From Crateriforma sp964453205 (GTDB lineage: Bacteria > Planctomycetota > Planctomycetia > Pirellulales > Pirellulaceae): a DNA stretch of 64,000 nucleotides. Each line of letters opens with the position of its first letter. Position 1 is the first letter of the stretch. The stretch lies in contig CAYVRC010000001.1 in assembly GCA_964453205.1 (NCBI GenBank), positions 1 through 64,000 on the forward strand, given 5' to 3'. Below, piece after piece: positions 44,410-54,047 of this stretch. The notes beneath the pieces are model-generated. The model saw nothing but the letters and a program-made list of their open reading frames with translations, searched no databases and was not told the origin of the DNA. A program made the translations under genes and the position numbers.

Positions 44410-45552
44410 ATGATCCGCCTCCAAAAGCCACGAACGCTTCTCTTCCTTTGTCCGCTGACTTTTCTGGCGACCGTTTCGCCGGCGCAGAACGTTGCGCCAC
44501 GGCAAGCCGACGTCCGGACGCTGCGAGACTTGGCCGACGCGGCCGGCCATCCGGTCGGCGGAGCGATTTCGACCGACGCTTTGACCGGAGACGCGGACTA
44601 CGCCGCGGCGACGGCCAAGCTGAGCATTTTGACCCCGGAGAACGCGCTCAAGATGGGCCGACTTTGCCCCCACGAACGAGGCGTTTATACCTGGGAAGAA
44701 GCCGATCCGATCGTCGACTTCGCGGACCGACACGACCAATTGATGCACGGTCACGTCTTGGTTTGGCACTATCAAAAACCGGATTGGTTGCCCGATGGGA
44801 ATAGCCCGGCTGCAAAACAATGGACTCGTGACGAACTGTTGCAAGTCATGGACGAACACATCGAAACGGTCGTCTCGCGGTACCAGGGTCGCATCGACCT
44901 GTGGGACGTCGTCAATGAAGCGTTCAAAAACAACGGCACTCGCCGCCCGTCGATTTGGCAAACCGTGATCGGCGACGATTACATCGAATCGGCGTTTCGA
45001 AAGGCCCGCCGAGTCGACCCCGACGCGGACTTGATCTACAACGATTACGGGTTGGAATCCGGCGGCCCAAAGACCGACGCGGTTGTGGCGATGATACGTG
45101 ATTTCAAACAGCGTGGCGTTCCGATCGATGGGGTCGGGCTGCAATGTCACTTCACGATCGATCCGCCCACCAATGAAGAGCAAGAAACACTTCGCGCGCC
45201 CCATGACGTCGTCCCACCACCCCAGGTCTTCAAGAAGGTGTTGGACGACTTGGCCGCCGCCGGCTGCCGACGGATCGATTTGACAGAGATCGATTTATCG
45301 GTTCGCCGCCCGACCACGGATCAGGATCTGAAACGTCAAGCCGAGGCGCTCCGGCGATTGCTGGAAACCTTCGTCGCACATCCCGCCGCCGGGTCGATCA
45401 CGTTCTGGGGTGTCGCGGACAATCGCAGCTGGATCGATTCGTTTGCTCCCGGTTTTGGCGATGCTTTGATCCTGGATCACCGGTACCAACCCAAGCCGGC
45501 GCACGATGCTTTGATCGATGTGCTGAGACGAGACGCAGGCCGGACGCGGTGA
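44410..45552 (+). CDS. GH10 endo-1,4-beta-xylanase (secreted)
   Basis: 380 aa from the ATG at 44410, which begins a signal peptide (LLFLCPLTFLATVSPAQ). The GH10 barrel shows the NALKMG substrate segment, HGHVLVWH (strand 3), the acid/base Glu170 in WDVVNEAF and the nucleophile Glu293 in DLTEIDLS, with TFWGVADNRSW on the last strand. All hallmark residues are present and the length is that of a single catalytic domain with no carbohydrate-binding module. It should cut xylan internally. Two sulfatases upstream point to sulfated xylan-like or mixed algal polymers as possible substrates. Confidence 0.96.
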   Translation: MIRLQKPRTLLFLCPLTFLATVSPAQNVAPRQADVRTLRDLADAAGHPVGGAISTDALTGDADYAAATAKLSILTPENALKMGRLCPHERGVYTWEEADPIVDFADRHDQLMHGHVLVWHYQKPDWLPDGNSPAAKQWTRDELLQVMDEHIETVVSRYQGRIDLWDVVNEAFKNNGTRRPSIWQTVIGDDYIESAFRKARRVDPDADLIYNDYGLESGGPKTDAVVAMIRDFKQRGVPIDGVGLQCHFTIDPPTNEEQETLRAPHDVVPPPQVFKKVLDDLAAAGCRRIDLTEIDLSVRRPTTDQDLKRQAEALRRLLETFVAHPAAGSITFWGVADNRSWIDSFAPGFGDALILDHRYQPKPAHDALIDVLRRDAGRTR

Positions 45553-45712
45553 TCAATTACGCCCACAGCGGACGCCAGACGCCGGTTCGGACCGCGACAA
45601 ACGTGGTCACCTTACCGACCGGCCTAGAATCGGGCATCCTTGACGGCCCGTTGGCTGACTTGATGACGGAAAATCGTTCCGTCGCCGCTTTCTCGTCGTC
45701 GAAACCCCTGTC

Positions 45713-46939
45713 ATGAATTTTGCATCAAAGTGGGTACGGATCTGTGCCCTGTTGTGTCTTGCCCCGCCGGTCTGCGTCGGCCTGTCGGGATGTTCCGATC
45801 GATCGGATCCGCGGATAGGCGGCGATCCGATGCCGCAAAAGGTGCAGGTCGCCCCGGCGATCGAAAAAGAGGTCACCGATTTCGTCGAATTGGTCGGACG
45901 GACCGAGGCCGACGAGCGAGTTCGGATTCAATCGCGTGTCTCAGGGTTCTTGTTGAGCAAGCATTTCGAGGATGGCCAGTTGGTCAGCCAAGGCGATTTG
46001 CTGTTCACGATCGAACCCGACGAATACGAAGCAATCCTGAACCAATCCTTGGCCCAGATTAAAGTCGCGACGACGAGACTGGACATGGCCGAAAAGACGT
46101 TCGCACGTTCCAAAAGGTTGATCAGCGACAACGCCATCTCCCAAGAAGAATTCGACCAAAACCAGGCCGCCGTCGCCGAGGCCAACGCGTTGGTCACCGC
46201 CGCCAAGGCCAACGCCGCCCGCGTCAAACTGGATCTCGACTACACCCTAGTGCGTTCTCCGATCACGGGACGGGTCGACCGGTCTTTGTTGGACGAAGGC
46301 AACTACGTGACGGGCGGCCTGGCCGGCGGTACGCCGCTGACGACCGTCGTCAACGATCGTCCGATCAAAGCGGTTGCCAATGTGGACGAAAGTGTTCGCC
46401 TGAAATTCATGCGCCGGCGACGCGAGATCGCGGGGGATCGGTTCCAGGAAACCGATAAATTGGTCGACCAAAACATCCCCTGCTATTTGCAACTACAAGA
46501 TGAATCCGGCTTTCCGCACAAAGGCTTCTTGGACTACGCCGAGATTCAAATCAATCAACAAACCGGGACCTCGCAGATTCGTGGCGTCTTTGCCAACGAA
46601 GACGGCCTTTTGAAAACGGGCATGTTCGTCCGCTTGCGAATCCCCGTCTCGGATCCTTATCCCGCCGTGCTGGTCCCCGACACCGCGATCGCGACCGATC
46701 AGGCCACCAAGTATGTCCTGATCATCGATGACAAGAACGACGTCCAACAACGCAGCGTGACGACGGGCGATCGCCAAGGCAAACTGCGTGTTCTGAAGTC
46801 CGGCGTCCAAGCGAACGAATCGGTCGTGGTCGCGGGCTTGCAACTGGTCCGCCCTGGCATGAAAGTCGATCCCGTTCCGGTGGCCGTCACGCCCGCCGTC
46901 ACCGCGGACGAACCGGTCGCTCCGGAAGCGGCCGAGTAA
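45713..46939 (+). CDS. RND pump membrane fusion lipoprotein
   Basis: 408 aa. The lipoprotein signal ends with LSGC (Cys27). The lipoyl halves are VRIQSRVSGFLLSKHFEDGQ and LVRSPITGRVDRSLLDEGNYV, with a short alpha hairpin between them. Beta-barrel (YAEIQINQQTGTSQIRGVFANED) and C-terminal domains follow. This is the AcrA/MexA pattern. The RND transporter gene follows after 42 bp and the two would work together; the outer membrane channel must come from elsewhere. Confidence 0.94.
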   Translation: MNFASKWVRICALLCLAPPVCVGLSGCSDRSDPRIGGDPMPQKVQVAPAIEKEVTDFVELVGRTEADERVRIQSRVSGFLLSKHFEDGQLVSQGDLLFTIEPDEYEAILNQSLAQIKVATTRLDMAEKTFARSKRLISDNAISQEEFDQNQAAVAEANALVTAAKANAARVKLDLDYTLVRSPITGRVDRSLLDEGNYVTGGLAGGTPLTTVVNDRPIKAVANVDESVRLKFMRRRREIAGDRFQETDKLVDQNIPCYLQLQDESGFPHKGFLDYAEIQINQQTGTSQIRGVFANEDGLLKTGMFVRLRIPVSDPYPAVLVPDTAIATDQATKYVLIIDDKNDVQQRSVTTGDRQGKLRVLKSGVQANESVVVAGLQLVRPGMKVDPVPVAVTPAVTADEPVAPEAAE

Positions 46940-46981
46940 GCCAAGAGTTCACGACGAAAACATTCTCGATCGACTTCGCCC

Positions 46982-49900
46982 ATGTCCCAGTTTTTCATTC
47001 ATCGTCCGATCTTTGCCGGCGTCATTTCGGTTTTGATCGTGTTGGCCGGCAGCATCTTTGTTTGGACTTTGCCGATCGCCCAATACCCCGAGATCACTCC
47101 ACCTTCGGTCAAGGTCACGGCAAAGTATCCCGGCGCGAGCAGCGAAATCGTCGCGGACACCGTTGCCGCGCCGATCGAGCAACAAGTCACCGGGGTGGAA
47201 AACATGCTGTACATGTCCAGCCAATCGACCAATGACGGCGGGTACTCCCTGACGGTGACGTTCGACGTGGGCACGGACTTGGACATGGCCCAGGTGATGG
47301 TCCAAAACCGAGTCAACTTGGCCGTCCCGGTGCTTCCGTCGGAAGTCAAAAATATCGGCGTTTCGGTCGTCAAGAGTTCGCCCAACAGCCTGTTGGCGGT
47401 CAACCTGTTTTCGCCGGACCAGTCCCGCGACCAGCTTTATCTGAGCAACTACGCGACGATTCGAATCAAAGACGAACTCGCACGCATCCAAGGCGTCGGC
47501 AGCCTGAGCATCATCGGACAACGCGACTACAGCATGCGAATCTGGCTGGATCCCAACCGCATGACGGCCCTGCAACTGACCGCCACGGACGTGATCGCCG
47601 CACTCCGGGAACAAAACGTCCAGGTCGCCGCCGGTGCGCTCGGTCGACAACCCGTCCCGGACGGCCAAGATTTTCAATACACCCTCAAGACACTGGGACG
47701 TCTGGCGACGGTCCAAGAGTTCGCCGAAATCGTCGTCAAAACGGGTCAGGACGGCCAGATCGTCAAGCTGAAAGACGTGGTGACCGAGCGACGCGAAACG
47801 GAGGATGGTCAATCATTCGGCGGCATCGATTTTGGTGCCGCCTTTCAAGACACCCAGTGCAATCTCGACGGCGTGCCCGCATCCGGACTGATGATTTTTC
47901 AGTTACCCGGATCCAACGCCCTGGACACCGCCGACGGCGTGCGTGCCAAAATGGAGCAACTCAAGGCAAGCTTCCCGCCGGGCGTCGAGTATTCGATCAG
48001 CTACGATACGACACCGTTCATCGGGGAGTCGATCCACGAAGTCTTCAAGTCGTTACGAGACGCAATCATTTTGGTGGCGATCGTGGTGCTATTGTTTTTA
48101 CAATCATGGCGGGCCGCGTTGATCCCTTTGATCGCGGTCCCCGTTGCCATCATCGGCACCTTTGCGGTGATGGCCGGCATCGGGTTCAGCCTGAACAATT
48201 TGTCGCTATTCGGACTGGTTCTGGCAATCGGGATCGTTGTGGATGACGCGATCGTCGTCGTCGAAGCGATCGAACACAAATTGGAACACGGTCTCGGCCC
48301 CGTCCAAGCCGCCGAACAGGCGATGCGTGAGGTCACCGGGCCCATCATTGCCATCTCGTTGGTGTTGATGTGCGTGTTCATCCCCTGCTTGTTCATCTCC
48401 GGGATTACCGGCCAGTTCTTTCAACAGTTTGCCGCCACGATCGCGGTATCCACTTTCTTCAGCGCGGTCAATTCGCTGACACTCAGCCCAGCCCTGAGCG
48501 CTTTGTTGTTGCGTCCGAAATCCGAACAACGTGATCCGCTGACGCGAGTGATCAATTTTTTATTCGGTCGATTCTTCGTGTTGTTTAACCGTTTCTTCGG
48601 TACCGCATCGGGCCTTTATGCCAAATCCGCCGGATCACTGGTGCGATTTTCGCTGGTCGTGTTGCTGGTCTACGGCGGGTTGTTGTGGGCGACCTACAAG
48701 GGCATGACGACCGTCCCGGCGGGATTCGTGCCGGCCCAAGACAAAGGTTATCTGCTGGTCGACGTTCAGCTCCCTGATTCGGCATCGTTGGAACGATCCG
48801 AAGCCGTCGTCGGACAACTGAGCGAAATTCTGATCGGGAAACGAAGCGGCGACGGCCGAGAGCTTTTGCGTTCATTGACGACGCCCGACGCGGAACATTC
48901 GGGTCACGCCGGCGACCATCAAGGCGGCGATGATCAAGGAATCGCGGGTGTCGATCATACGCTGGAAATCGTCGGTCAGTCGTTCGTCCAAAACGCGGTC
49001 GGGTCCAATCTGGCTTCGATCTTCGTGATTTTGGATCCGTTTCATGATCGCAAAGCCGCGGATCTTTATTCCGAAGCGATCGCGACCCGGGTTCGCCGGG
49101 CAGCCGCTGCCGAAATCCTGGACGCAAGGGTGTCGGTGTTCGGGCCTCCGCCGGTCGATGGACTCGGCAGCGGTGGCGGATTCAAAATCATGATTCGCGA
49201 CGTCGGACAATTGGGACTATCCCAACTCGACAAGGCAACGTCGGATGTGACGATCGCCGGATCGAGCCGGCCGAACATCCTGGGCATGCAGTCAGGCTTT
49301 CGCGCAAACACGCCGCAGATGTTTGTCGACGTGGATCGCCAAAAATGCAAAGAGATGAACGTTTCGCTCGGTGAAGTTTTCACGGCGATGCAAACGTACT
49401 TGGGCGGCTATTACGTGAACGACTTCAACGCGTTCGGCCGTACTTGGCAAGTCAATTTGCAAGCCGATCCGTTATTCCGCGTGACGCCCGAACACGTCAC
49501 GCAGCTTCACGTCCGATCCGCTGCGGGAGACATGGTGCCGCTCGGCGCAGTCGCGACGGTAAGCGACACGACCGGCCCGGCAATGGTGACGCGGTACAAC
49601 GGTTTCACCGCCGCATCGGTCAACGGCCTCGCCATGCCGGGCGTCAGTTCGGGCGAAGCGATCAAGACCGTCCAGGACGTGGTCGCTTCCGCGCTGCCGT
49701 TCGGCTTTGACACCGAGTGGACCGAGTTGACCTTTTTGCAAATCCGCGCGGGCAACACCGCGTTGCTGGTTTTCGCCTTGGCCGTGGTCCTGGTTTATCT
49801 GGTGCTGGCGGCCCAATACGAAAGTTTGACGCTTCCCCTTGCCGTCATTCTGGTCGTACCGATGTGTCTGTTGTGCGCGGTCGTCGGCGTCGGACTGTCA

Positions 49901-50272
49901 GGCATGGACATCAACATTTTTGTGCAAATCGGCTTCGTCGTCTTGGTCGGCTTGGCCAGCAAGAATGCGATTTTGATCGTCGAATTTGCCAAGGAAGAAC
50001 AGGTCGCGGGCAAGAACAAGTTTGACGCAACGATCGAGGCGTGTCGATTGCGACTGCGGCCCATCATCATGACCTCATTGGCTTTTATTTTTGGCGTCGT
50101 CCCGTTGGCCTTGGCGTCGGGTGCCGGCGCCGAGATGCGTTCGACACTTGGCGTGGCGGTCTTTTCGGGGATGCTGGGTGTCACCTTCTTTGGGATTTTC
50201 TTGACACCCGTTTTTTATTATCTGCTGGCCCCCGAAACGCCCGGCACGGCGACCGGATCGGAAAGGCGATGA
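46982..50272 (+). CDS. RND (HAE1/AcrB-like) multidrug efflux transporter
   Basis: 1096 aa. It starts MSQFFIHRPIFAGVISVLIV, typical of AcrB/MexB. Helix 4 has the Asp pair in AIGIVVDDAIVVVEAIEHKL, and the second bundle has RLRPIIMTSLAFIFGVVPLALASGAGAEMR. The usual 12 helices and two periplasmic loops are present. In the second loop, around residues 636-656, there is a short His-, Asp- and Gly-rich insertion (DAEHSGHAGDHQGGDDQG) not seen in typical relatives. The stop overlaps the start of the alcohol dehydrogenase gene by 4 nt (ATGA). Confidence 0.95.
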   Translation: MSQFFIHRPIFAGVISVLIVLAGSIFVWTLPIAQYPEITPPSVKVTAKYPGASSEIVADTVAAPIEQQVTGVENMLYMSSQSTNDGGYSLTVTFDVGTDLDMAQVMVQNRVNLAVPVLPSEVKNIGVSVVKSSPNSLLAVNLFSPDQSRDQLYLSNYATIRIKDELARIQGVGSLSIIGQRDYSMRIWLDPNRMTALQLTATDVIAALREQNVQVAAGALGRQPVPDGQDFQYTLKTLGRLATVQEFAEIVVKTGQDGQIVKLKDVVTERRETEDGQSFGGIDFGAAFQDTQCNLDGVPASGLMIFQLPGSNALDTADGVRAKMEQLKASFPPGVEYSISYDTTPFIGESIHEVFKSLRDAIILVAIVVLLFLQSWRAALIPLIAVPVAIIGTFAVMAGIGFSLNNLSLFGLVLAIGIVVDDAIVVVEAIEHKLEHGLGPVQAAEQAMREVTGPIIAISLVLMCVFIPCLFISGITGQFFQQFAATIAVSTFFSAVNSLTLSPALSALLLRPKSEQRDPLTRVINFLFGRFFVLFNRFFGTASGLYAKSAGSLVRFSLVVLLVYGGLLWATYKGMTTVPAGFVPAQDKGYLLVDVQLPDSASLERSEAVVGQLSEILIGKRSGDGRELLRSLTTPDAEHSGHAGDHQGGDDQGIAGVDHTLEIVGQSFVQNAVGSNLASIFVILDPFHDRKAADLYSEAIATRVRRAAAAEILDARVSVFGPPPVDGLGSGGGFKIMIRDVGQLGLSQLDKATSDVTIAGSSRPNILGMQSGFRANTPQMFVDVDRQKCKEMNVSLGEVFTAMQTYLGGYYVNDFNAFGRTWQVNLQADPLFRVTPEHVTQLHVRSAAGDMVPLGAVATVSDTTGPAMVTRYNGFTAASVNGLAMPGVSSGEAIKTVQDVVASALPFGFDTEWTELTFLQIRAGNTALLVFALAVVLVYLVLAAQYESLTLPLAVILVVPMCLLCAVVGVGLSGMDINIFVQIGFVVLVGLASKNAILIVEFAKEEQVAGKNKFDATIEACRLRLRPIIMTSLAFIFGVVPLALASGAGAEMRSTLGVAVFSGMLGVTFFGIFLTPVFYYLLAPETPGTATGSERR

Positions 50273-51363
50273 TCCGTACGGCTCACTACGTCAGCCTCGA
50301 CGACGTCGGCGTTTTATCGCCGGTGCAGACGATGGAAATTGACGCCCCGCCGGTTCGCGGAATGATCGTCGAGATGTCGGGATGCACCATTTGCGGCAGC
50401 GACCTGCATTCGTATCGAGGCCGTCGACACGCCCCCCCGGGAACGATCTTGGGACACGAGATGGTCGGACGAGTCGTGGAGATCGATTCGGCTTGGGGCG
50501 TCGACGGCGATTCCGGGACGATGAACGACAAGATTCCGAGCGACCGAATCACCGTCGGCGATCGCGTGATTTGGAGTTTGGTGGCGAGTTGCGGGTCGTG
50601 CGAGTTGTGTGCCGTGGGACTCCCCCAGAAATGCAAGTCCGCTTTCAAGTACGGCCACGGACCGATGGATACGTCGCTGGGCCCGTGCGGTGGGTTGTCG
50701 GACACTTGCATGATCGTTCCCGGCACGGTCGTGCTGAAGGTTCCCGAGTCGTTGCCGCTGGAAGTCGTCTGCCCGGCTTCCTGCGCGACGGCGACCGCGA
50801 CCGCGATTCTCGAAACCGCCGGCAACATCGCCGGAAAGACCGTCGGCCTATTTGGCGGCGGACTGCTGGGACTGTCCTGCTTGGCAATCGCAAAGACACG
50901 CGGCGTGGGCAGCTTCATCGTCGTCGATCCCAGCGAACATCGTCGCCGCTTCGCAGAATCTTTCCACGCGGATCAAGTTCTGGGCGTCTTTGATTTTGAA
51001 CAAGACAAAGGTCGCACCCACGACCTGGACATCGCGATCGATTGCAGCGGTTCGGTCGCCGCGATCCGCGGGGCTTTGCAGCGGCTTCGGACGGGAGGTC
51101 GATTGATTTTGGCGGGCAGTGTTTTTCCTTGCGACTCGATCGACGTCAATCCCGAGACCATCGTGCGGCAACACTGGACGATCGCCGGCGTCCACAACTA
51201 TGCGCCGCGGCAACTCCGCCAAGCTTTGCAATTTTTGGGGAAGCATCACAAAGGTTTCCCTTTCTCTGACGTCGTTTCACAGTGGTTTCCGCTGGACCAA
51301 ACGGCCGAGGCATTCGCGGCGGCGGAAGATCCCCGTCGGCTGCGGGTCGGCGTCCGACCTTGA
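50269..51363 (+). CDS. Zinc-dependent alcohol dehydrogenase, HpnZ-like
   Basis: 364 aa from the ATG at 50269. Catalytic zinc ligands lie in CTICGSDLHSYRGRR and TILGHEMVGRVVE. The structural zinc lobe is SLVASCGSCELCAVGLPQKC, with KYGHGP after it. The NAD(P) site is GLFGGGLLGLSCLAI. The LPQKC-KYGH pattern resembles the alcohol dehydrogenases described as phosphonate catabolism associated (TIGR03366-like), but no phosphonate genes are seen nearby. It is translationally coupled to the RND pump gene. The substrate is unknown. Confidence 0.88.
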   Translation: MIRTAHYVSLDDVGVLSPVQTMEIDAPPVRGMIVEMSGCTICGSDLHSYRGRRHAPPGTILGHEMVGRVVEIDSAWGVDGDSGTMNDKIPSDRITVGDRVIWSLVASCGSCELCAVGLPQKCKSAFKYGHGPMDTSLGPCGGLSDTCMIVPGTVVLKVPESLPLEVVCPASCATATATAILETAGNIAGKTVGLFGGGLLGLSCLAIAKTRGVGSFIVVDPSEHRRRFAESFHADQVLGVFDFEQDKGRTHDLDIAIDCSGSVAAIRGALQRLRTGGRLILAGSVFPCDSIDVNPETIVRQHWTIAGVHNYAPRQLRQALQFLGKHHKGFPFSDVVSQWFPLDQTAEAFAAAEDPRRLRVGVRP

Positions 51364-51369
51364 CTCATG

Positions 51370-52605
51370 TCACTGCACGGCCACGGCCTGCATCATCAGG
51401 GCGCACAGGTACGCCCCATAGGTTCCCAGCGCGTAACCGACCACCGCCAGCAACACACCCACCGGCGCCAACACCGGATGAAAGGCGGCGGCGATCACCG
51501 GCGCGCTGGCCGCCCCGCCGATGTTCGCCTTGCTGCCCACGGCCAGAAAGAAAAACGGTGCCCGAATTCGCCACGCCACCAAAGCCAACAGCGAAACGTG
51601 AATCAACATCCAAACGCCACCGATCACGAAAGCGCCTGGATTCTGCATGACTGCGGTAACATCCATCTTCAACCCGATCGTGGCGACCAAAACATAGATG
51701 AACACGCTGCCGACCTGGGAGGCACCGGCACCCTCCATGTTCCTGGCGGGTGAAAACGACAGCACCACTCCGCCGGTCGTCGCCAAGATGATCAGCCAGA
51801 AAAAAGTCGAATTCAAACTGAATTGATTCAGTACCGGATAGTTCGTTCCGACCCAAGGCGCGATCAGGTCGGCCAGAAAATGACACAGTCCGGTCATGCC
51901 AAAGGCCAGCGCCAGAATGACGAACAGGTCCGTCGTGGTCGGCAACCGCCGCGACTTTTTAGAAAACGCCTCCATCTTCTCGATCAGGCGATCGATGCTG
52001 GAAGCGTCGGCTTTCAGCTTGGCATCGATCCAGCGTGATTTACCGACGCCGAAAAGCAGCAATGTCATCCAAACCTGCGCGACGACGACATCGACGGCGA
52101 CCATCAAGCTGAACAGCGAATCCGACGGCTCCCACATCTCTTTCATCGCCACTTGATTCGCACCACCCCCGATCCAACTTCCGGCGACCGTCGACAAGCC
52201 TCGCCAGATCGCCTCGCCGCCGTCACCGCCGACCCACTGAGGCGCGAACGTTCCGACGATCAGCAGGGCGATGGGGCCGCCGATGACCACGCCGATCGTT
52301 CCGGTCAAGAACATGATCAAAGCCTTGGGACCTAGCCGGAACACTTCGCCTAAATCGATGCTCAAGGTCAGCAGCACCAAACTGGCCGGCAGCAAGAATC
52401 GGGTGGCGACGAAATACAACTGCGACCCTTCCGGATCGACCAACCCGGTCAACGTCAGCAGCGATGGCAAAAAATAACACAACAACAACATCGGCACGAA
52501 CGAATAGAACAATCGCACGAGTCGGCCGGGCAATTGATGCGTCCAAAAGATCAGTCCCAAGATCACCATCAACAATCCGAGAATCACCGCATCATTTTCG
52601 ATCAT
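51370..52605 (-). CDS. DUF819 family membrane protein
   Basis: 411 aa from the ATG at 52605; the frame is open upstream to 52764, but the membrane protein proper begins at MIENDAVILGLLMVILG. About ten hydrophobic helices are visible, with conserved-looking GSWIGGGANQVAM, KANIGGAASAPVIAAAFHP and a final Gly-rich helix. This matches DUF819 (YjcL-like) proteins, which are distant from known transporters and have no agreed function. A cytoplasmic basic loop lies near the middle (KKSRRLPTTTD). The gene is divergent from the beta-lactamase-like gene and convergent with the alcohol dehydrogenase, 6 bp away. Confidence 0.85.
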   Translation of the reverse strand: MIENDAVILGLLMVILGLIFWTHQLPGRLVRLFYSFVPMLLLCYFLPSLLTLTGLVDPEGSQLYFVATRFLLPASLVLLTLSIDLGEVFRLGPKALIMFLTGTIGVVIGGPIALLIVGTFAPQWVGGDGGEAIWRGLSTVAGSWIGGGANQVAMKEMWEPSDSLFSLMVAVDVVVAQVWMTLLLFGVGKSRWIDAKLKADASSIDRLIEKMEAFSKKSRRLPTTTDLFVILALAFGMTGLCHFLADLIAPWVGTNYPVLNQFSLNSTFFWLIILATTGGVVLSFSPARNMEGAGASQVGSVFIYVLVATIGLKMDVTAVMQNPGAFVIGGVWMLIHVSLLALVAWRIRAPFFFLAVGSKANIGGAASAPVIAAAFHPVLAPVGVLLAVVGYALGTYGAYLCALMMQAVAVQ

Positions 52606-52797
52606 TTTGCACCACCACGGGACAGTCGGAAAAGGGAAGGATCCGCAAAATGGACCACGTCGAAGCGACGTCGACCAGACGGTCGAAGCAACCGCCACCA
52701 TCGAAATGTCACTCTGGAGTATGATGCCGGGACACGTCGCCACGCCAGCGACGACGTTGCTCAAGTTCCTGTCCTGTCTTCACCTGAGGATGACGCC

Positions 52798-54003
52798 ATG
52801 ATTCATCGCGGCTCGGCTTTTCGGATGGCTTGTTTTTCCAGTCTGTTGTTCCTTTTCGCCGGTCCCGTCGCGACGACGCGAGGTCAAGAAACGCTGACGC
52901 CGGAACCAGCAACGAAAAAGGCATCGCCCCAGCTCGGTGGCATCGAAGAGGTGATGCGGTCGTTTGTCGAAAGTCGGCAGATCTCCGGCGCGGTCACGCT
53001 GGTCGGACACGAGGGCAAGATCGTTCACCTGAGCGCCGTCGGCATGGCCGACATCGAAGCGGAACGCCCGATGCGAACGGGCACCCTGTTTTCGATCGCT
53101 TCGATGACCAAGCCGATCACGGCGACGGCTTTGATGATGCTGGTCGAAGAAGGCAAGGTGGATTTGGATGATCCGATCGCCATGCACTTGCCCGTCTTTG
53201 AATCGATGAAACTGGCCGACGGATCACCGCCGGAGCGACCGATCACCATTCGCGACACCCTGACCCACACCTCGGGACTGGCCGGAAGCCAGTTGTTTTC
53301 GGGCACGCTTGCCGAGGCCGTCGACGACTTGGCGACGCGACCTCTGGCGTTTCAGCCGGGCACCAAGTGGCAATACAGCCCGGGGTTGAACGTCGCCGGC
53401 CGGATCATCGAAGTCGTTTCGCGGCAACCTTTCGAGACGTTTTTGGACGAACGGATCTTTGCACCGCTGGGGATGACGCAAACGACGTTCTTTCCCGATG
53501 CGAAACAACGGCGACGACTAGCCGTCATCTATCGGCCTGGCGAATCCGAAGGCACGCTGGCGGCCACCGCCAATCGAATCGTCGATGTCCAGTCGACCCA
53601 AGGCCCCAACCCGTCGGGCGGCTTGATGTCGACGGCCCGCGACATGTTCCGCTTCTATCGCATGATCCTGCAGGACGGCCGTTCCAACGGCAAACGAATC
53701 CTAGCAAAAGATTCGGTCAAGGAAATGCTCACGCTGCAAACCGGTGACTTAAAAACAGGATTCACCCCGGGCAACGGCTGGGGACTGGGATGGTGCTTGG
53801 TTCAAAAGCCACAAGAAGTCACCTCGATGCTGTCGCCGGGAACCTTTGGTCACGGCGGAGCTTTCGGTACCCAAGGTTGGACCGATCCAGACACCCAGAC
53901 CATTTACGTCCTGATGATCCAGCGGACCGGAATGGGCAATAGCGATGCCTCGGAAATTCGCGGCGCTTTCCAACGTGCCGCGAACGAGGCGCTCGGTTTG
54001 TGA
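52798..54003 (+). CDS. Serine beta-lactamase-like hydrolase (class C/EstB type)
   Basis: 401 aa from the ATG at 52798, which opens a signal peptide (MACFSSLLFLFAGPVATTRG). The nucleophile motif is SMTK (Ser102, Lys105). The tyrosine motif is YSPGLN, where class C enzymes have YxN, and HGG in FGHGGAFGT stands where KTG is expected. This combination fits the large family of esterases and peptidases related to class C beta-lactamases rather than a resistance enzyme. The substrate is unknown. It is divergent from the DUF819 gene across 192 bp. Confidence 0.9.
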   Translation: MIHRGSAFRMACFSSLLFLFAGPVATTRGQETLTPEPATKKASPQLGGIEEVMRSFVESRQISGAVTLVGHEGKIVHLSAVGMADIEAERPMRTGTLFSIASMTKPITATALMMLVEEGKVDLDDPIAMHLPVFESMKLADGSPPERPITIRDTLTHTSGLAGSQLFSGTLAEAVDDLATRPLAFQPGTKWQYSPGLNVAGRIIEVVSRQPFETFLDERIFAPLGMTQTTFFPDAKQRRRLAVIYRPGESEGTLAATANRIVDVQSTQGPNPSGGLMSTARDMFRFYRMILQDGRSNGKRILAKDSVKEMLTLQTGDLKTGFTPGNGWGLGWCLVQKPQEVTSMLSPGTFGHGGAFGTQGWTDPDTQTIYVLMIQRTGMGNSDASEIRGAFQRAANEALGL

Positions 54004-54047
54004 ATGCGAACCGAACAGGCAAGGGGGCAGCGAGTTCCCGGCCCTTG

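Noticed and set aside
52798..54003. Beta-lactamase resistance gene
   Set aside because: The motifs (SMTK, YSPG, HGG) fit the wider esterase/peptidase relatives; nothing points to antibiotic hydrolysis.
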